A DNA stretch of 64,000 nucleotides, from assembly GCA_035048495.1 (NCBI GenBank), contig CM068546.1:12220435-12284434 (forward strand), read 5' to 3'. A program made the position numbers and the translations under genes. The notes beneath the pieces were generated by a model. The model saw only the letters and a program-made list of their open reading frames with translations, ran no database searches and had not been told where the DNA came from. This document shows, one piece after another, positions 59,679-64,000 of this stretch (the first letter of the stretch is position 1; the number at the start of each line of letters is the position of its first letter). This stretch comes from Euptelea pleiosperma (lineage: Eukaryota > Streptophyta > Magnoliopsida > Ranunculales > Eupteleaceae).

Positions 59679-62210
59679 TGCTGTTGGACCTCGTGTTATG
59701 TAATGTTATACTTGTAATTATTCATTCTTGTAAGCAAGGAAATAAATTTCGATTTCGAGGTTTATTTTGACCAGTCTAAAAATGGAAATATTTCGACCAA
59801 TGTGGAAATAATACATTTTTCGTGGAAATGATGGAAATAATGTGGAAATGATGGAAATATTGTGGAAATGTTTGTGGAAAGTTTGGGAAATGATGAAACA
59901 AGCACAAAAACACACTCATAAACTTTCAAACCATAATATACAACCATATGTCGTGTGGAAATGAATGACCATAATGGTCTATAATATGTCGCGGCAAGTA
60001 TCTTTAATTAGTCAAGGTTTAATTTAATTATATAACTATTATTTAATTGCTAATTATAAAAAAGTCATAAAGTAATATATTAACAAATCCTTATTCACTT
60101 ACATTAATTTCTTAACATTATATGTAATTTTAGAAAACCTACTTACTATTAACTTATAATATTTATTTAATTTTTTGAACGTTTAATTTTTTATTTGAAA
60201 AAAAAATTTAGGGATAATTTTTTTTTAACCCAACCAACTAGTAGAACGGGCTAAATTATGCAACATATAATCAATTTATGCACAATCATGGATGTTTAGG
60301 GTAAAAACCAATGATATTGGAGTTTTTCCCAAATTCCAAATTTTCACCCTAAACGATTTTCAATCCGTGCACAAATCTAGTATAAATGCATCATAGATTC
60401 ATAAATTTAATGAATTTACACCTAACCTATTTATTTGTAGCAAGAAATTTTATCTTTATGTATATTTTGAATTTGAAAAAACTCCCAATGTTTTCATGAA
60501 CCAAAAAATCTACAATGGAATGATCATTTGTATAAACAAAATGTATGGAAAGGGATTAAATGGATCAAATATGAGATTTATAGCGGTTTTGAGCTCAAAT
60601 GAGATGTTTCCTACCTACGATTGAAATGTTTCCATACATGTCGAAACATTTCGACCGAAATAATACATATTTACAATGTCAATTGATCGAAATTTACTGT
60701 TCACGCGAAATATTTCGACATGAATGGAAATATTTAGGGATGGGCCAACCATCCATATGGTCAGCGATCTCTAAGAGTGTGCCACGTGTAGGGTGCATGT
60801 GCATTGCGCGTGGTGTTCCCTAGTATATATTAATGAGGCAAGGAAGAAGATAATTTTTTTCTTCCTCTTCACAAATCTCTCTCTCTCTCAAACCCTAACA
60901 AGGTTCTCTAGTTTTTAACTTGGTATCAAAGCCAGGTTTGTGGAGAGAAGATACTTAACTTTGTGAAGAAGAGTGTCCATCTTTTCGCCGTCGTTCATCA
61001 TCGGGACTAGCTTGAGCTACATCTCGCACATCCAGTTGCTTATTTCCTGCTGCTAGTTTTTGCTCCCAAACCAGCCCTACCTGCTGTTGTTTTTTTTTTT
61101 TGGTTGCTCCCAAAGTAGTCCTACCCACTGTTTTTTCTCCCAAAGTAACCCTACCTGTTGCTGTCCACCAGGTGATTGATCTGGTGTTTTACTGAGTGGC
61201 TGCTGTCACAGGAAGCCACTTTGGTGCTATTTTCGAATGCTGTTACTTTGGTACTTCCCATTTGCATTCCAAATGTTTGACAAAGTGTCCTAGTGAGTTA
61301 AGCCTTCTTGGTACTTCACTTTGCACTCAAAGTGCTTGATTATTGTTCTCGAGCTGTGCTTTTTTCTTTTTCGGAATCCTAATGGAATCCAAAGCTTCTC
61401 AAGGGTCTCTAATGCCCTCTTATCCATCACCGCCGAGAAGTTTAATGAAGATAATTATTTTGCTTGGTCCCGGTTTGTCCAGATGTATGTTAGCGGCCAA
61501 AAGAAGCTTGTCTACTTCACTGGGAAGAATGGAAAACTTGATGTTGATCAAGATGACTCTAAATTAGAGACTTGGGACTCTGAGAATGCCATTGTTATGG
61601 ATGGGTCTTAAATTCAATGGAACCGGATCTAGCCTCTATTTATCTATTTTATGACACGACGGCTAGTCTATGGAAATCCTTAAAGGGAAATGTATGGTGA
61701 GAAAAAGAATATGAACCTTGAGAAGTTTTCTAGCTGAGTCGGGGTTTCTTGTTAAGACTCCTATGCACTGTACTGTGATAACCAGTCAACCATTCATATT
61801 GCATCGAATGTGGTCCTACATGATAGGACTAAGTGTATCGAAATCAACATTCACTTTGTTTAGGAAAAAAATTGCTTTGAGGTTGATCTCTACTCCATAC
61901 ATGCACACCTATAGACAGTTGGCAGACATCTTTACTAACGCCTTTGGGCCCTCTTGTCTTCAAGAGTTTTTGGCAAGCTGAGCATGGTAAACCTATATGC
62001 TCCAGCTTGAGAGGGAGTGTTGTTGGACCTCCTGTGTCACTTAATGACACTACTGTAATTATATTCTCATGTAATGGCATACTTGTAAGTTGTAATTATT
62101 CAATCTTGTAAGTATATATATCAATGAAAGGTAAGAGAGAAGATAATTTTTTCTTCCTCTTCACAAATCTCTCTCTCTCAAACCCTAACAGTGTTTTCTA
62201 GTTTTCAACT
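59679..62210 (+). mobile_element. internally deleted Ty1/copia element
   Basis: LTRs begin TGYTGTTGGACCTC at 59679 and 62018 and end TTCAACT/TTTAACT at about 60920 and 62210. The target duplication TAATC is exact (59674-59678 and 62211-62215). The primer site TGGTATCAAAGCC lies at 60921-60933. Only the two ends of the coding region remain: gag N terminus (KFNEDNYFAWSRFVQMYV, about 61440-61500) and, after a deletion near 61690, the C-terminal RNase H end (HDRTKCIEINIHF, about 61822). The 5' LTR is itself interrupted by about 1.1 kb. Confidence 0.8.
59737..60822. mobile_element. insertion in the 5' LTR: GGAAAT-repeat MITE plus fold-back end
   Basis: The LTR breaks after CTTGTAAG (59729-59736) and resumes at TATATATTAATGAGG (about 60823), judged against the uninterrupted 3' LTR. 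The insert opens CAAGGAAATAAATTTCG, like the hAT MITEs, and has GGAAATGATGGAAATA and TTTCGACC units near both ends. Its right 90 bp belong to the fold-back family (GGGCCAACCATCCATATGG ... GTGGTGTTCCCTAG). No clean target duplication was found, so two events are likely. Confidence 0.5.
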
Positions 62211-62215
62211 TAATC

Positions 62216-63666
62216 TATGTAATCTTATTTAATATCTACTTTCTTGCTGGTTTCTAATATCTTGTATCTTGTCCGTTGTTTCATATGAGAACTTAGTTCC
62301 TTGCATTCGATCCCATCGATTTGTTCAATGAAACATATGTGGCCGATCAACGATTGGTTTATTATGTTCTGTTTGTTGGCTCTGTTTCCAGATCATTGTT
62401 CTTGGATTTGTTAAAAATGTGGTACTGATTGGATCTGTAATTCGTATCAGTTGAACATTTGGATCTCCTCAATGGTTCAGTCTTTGTTATTTTTGTAATT
62501 CTGCATCCTTTTTCTGTATGGATCTATTATGCTTAATACCAAAATAAGCATACACAGGCGTTCACTCTTAGAGATCTGTTCCACATGTGTTATCCAACTC
62601 AAGGATAGCGTGTCCAAAAGAAGCTTTTTGTGTTTGTCTTGCTGTGTGAACAAACGACGAGGAAAGGCAGGTCCCAAAAAATTTGTGATAAAACTTTTCA
62701 TGCGTAAAAGACACCTAAAACTTCCAGGAAATGTTTTCCTTGTGATATGAACTCTTGTTTGCATTTCTCTTTCCACCTTGTATCTTGTTGTAAGAGGTTT
62801 TTGGGAGCTGACTACTGATTCCAGTGGATGAGAATAAGTTGGTTAATCTTTGATGATGTGTTTTTCTTTTTCTTTGCATGCATTCCGTGTTCTCTACTTT
62901 TGTTCGCAAGGTGGAAAGAAGCATATTTGGTTTAGGATTCAGAGATGAATCTGGATGCAGGGTTAGGTCTTGCTTGTCTGATCTAACCTGGTATAGGGCC
63001 TTTAAATTACCATTTGACGCAGGATGCTAAGGAGTTGTTTCTCGTTCAACCCACTTTTTGTGCATTTTAAGTGTTTTTTTCTTTCTTTGGATCAACTTCA
63101 ATTCTGATTTTACTGGGCTGGGATGAAGAAAAACCTGTGTCCAAACACAACCCTAATCTGGTTTCATGAATTACAGAAATACTCCAAGACAAAATGGAGA
63201 CCACTAATGCAATTAGGTACTACAAAAAATGGCAGAACTATCCTTAACAAATGAATAGACCCAAAAGTACATTAACATAATATCTCTGAGCATATGTACC
63301 GTGTCTCCTCTACATGGTAAGAATGTGAAGCCTTAGAGGGCTTTACCACATTCCAGTAAATCTATTTCGATTACATATTAGAGGTTAATGAAACGTCATT
63401 GATACAGATAGCCTAATAGGAGCTGAAGGGCTTTACCAATTACTTAGTACTTGACCCTGTGTTTCAAGTGTCAGTCAACCAAGGTGTGGAGGTGGATTGA
63501 TTGTAGTCTAATCTTCCAACCCCAGTATCTACCTTGAAGATGAGAACCTCAAAATGGATGAGGTCTTTGGTGTGCTTTCTCTAGTTATTGATCTAAAGTT
63601 TGAAATTAGTCTTTGTTTGTCCATTTTTCATGTCCTTGAATTCCACATCTTATAATGTTGGAACAG
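62216..63666 (+). other. cytochrome b5 intron 1, 3' part
   Basis: The first 725 bp match block A intron (36000-37135), including TCGTATCAGTTGAACATTTG and GAAGAAGCATATTTGG. The remainder is unique AT-rich intron ending in ...GAACAG at 63666. No other gene seen. Confidence 0.7.
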
Positions 63667-63733
63667 GTATATGATGTGACAAAATTCTTAGAGGACCATC
63701 CTGGGGGTGATGAGGTTCTGTTATCGGCCACAG
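63667..63733 (+). CDS. CB5: cytochrome b5, exon 2
   Basis: 67 bp between AG (63665-63666) and a GT donor at 63734. It encodes [20 protein letters not shown], then AT plus the first base of a Gly codon. It contains the invariant HPGG motif whose His is the first axial haem ligand. It starts in phase 0, as exon 1 requires, and ends in phase 1. Intact, with plant-typical sequence. Confidence 0.95.
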
Positions 63734-63842
63734 GTATCAATACGAAATGACATCTGTTGAACGAAACATCTAAATTTGAGTCTTTTGTTCGTTTTTTAAA
63801 ACAGAAGCTTATAGATTCAAATGTTGTGCTGTGGTTTGACAG

Positions 63843-64000
63843 GGAAGGATGCAACCGATGATTTTGAGGATGTTGGTCACAGTAGCACTGCTAGGGCAAT
63901 GATGGATGAATACTATGTTGGAGAGATTGATTCTTCAACCATCCCAAGCAAGCAGAAATACACTCCTCCCAAGCAGCCTCACTACAACCAGGACAAAACC
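63843..64000 (+). CDS. CB5: cytochrome b5, exon 3 (runs off the window)
   Basis: Follows a 109-bp intron (63734-63842, GT...AG). It encodes GKDATDDFEDVGHSSTARAM, followed by MDEYYVGEIDSSTIPSKQKY and a Pro/Lys/Gln-rich linker. The His in VGHSS is the second haem ligand. With exons 1 and 2 this gives 104 residues. Plant cytochrome b5 proteins are about 135-140 residues, so the missing part is the C-terminal membrane anchor, beyond 64000. No defect seen. Closest in type to ER-anchored plant cytochrome b5. Confidence 0.95.

Larger units (their letters stand above)
44530..62940 (+). repeat. duplicated block B (decayed cytochrome b5 5' region)
   Basis: Homologue of block A, interrupted by a LINE (44790-45903), a hAT MITE (46058-46586), a copia/hAT nest (46907-58712) and a deleted copia (59679-62210). 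After removing these, about 2.5 kb remain and run in the same order as 33600-37140: distal flank, promoter region (58718-59586), exon 1 remnant (59587-59670) and intron 1 (62216-62940). It then continues into unique intron and real exon 2, so block B sits in the ancestral position relative to exons 2-3. Confidence 0.8.

Overview
This window is plant nuclear DNA, most likely from a flowering plant. It is AT-rich and intron-bearing and is dominated by nested transposable elements (Ty3/gypsy, Ty1/copia, LINE, hAT, Helitron and CACTA-like pieces, plus many fold-back MITEs). Its only clear cellular gene is a plant-type cytochrome b5. I cannot name the species.

Layout. 1-9.4 kb: a gypsy LTR at the left edge, then Helitron ends, small hAT MITEs, fold-back elements and a CACTA-like end. 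9.5-26.5 kb: two related 2.7 kb direct repeats (9541-12240 and 18815-21515). Between them lie a 131-bp-period array of six hairpins and an unrecognised 217-codon coiled-coil ORF. To their right is a decayed minus-strand gypsy chromovirus (about 21.8-26.5 kb). 26.7-30.9 kb: a minus-strand Helitron with both termini visible. 31-33.4 kb: fold-back and hAT MITEs. 33.6-37.1 kb: block A, holding the promoter, intact exon 1 and start of intron 1 of cytochrome b5. 37.4-44.5 kb: a copia remnant with a long LTR, a tau-class glutathione S-transferase pseudogene fragment (minus strand) and a 247-bp tandem duplication. 44.5-62.9 kb: block B, a diverged copy of block A, swollen by a LINE, a hAT MITE, a 11.8 kb Ty1/copia element (itself split by a 6.4 kb hAT transposon with an intact transposase gene) and a deleted second copia. 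63.67-64.0 kb: cytochrome b5 exons 2 and 3, running off the window.

Main reading. The 5' end of the cytochrome b5 gene was duplicated in tandem. The copy next to exons 2-3 (block B) has lost its start codon, gained a stop and been filled with transposons. The distant copy (block A) is intact and phase-compatible with exon 2. If the gene is alive, it should run from block A across a 27.8 kb intron, skipping the dead exon 1. The second main item is a hAT family with termini CAWRGTTYAAA. It includes one apparently autonomous copy and several MITEs with 8-bp target duplications, each filled with its own short repeated motif.
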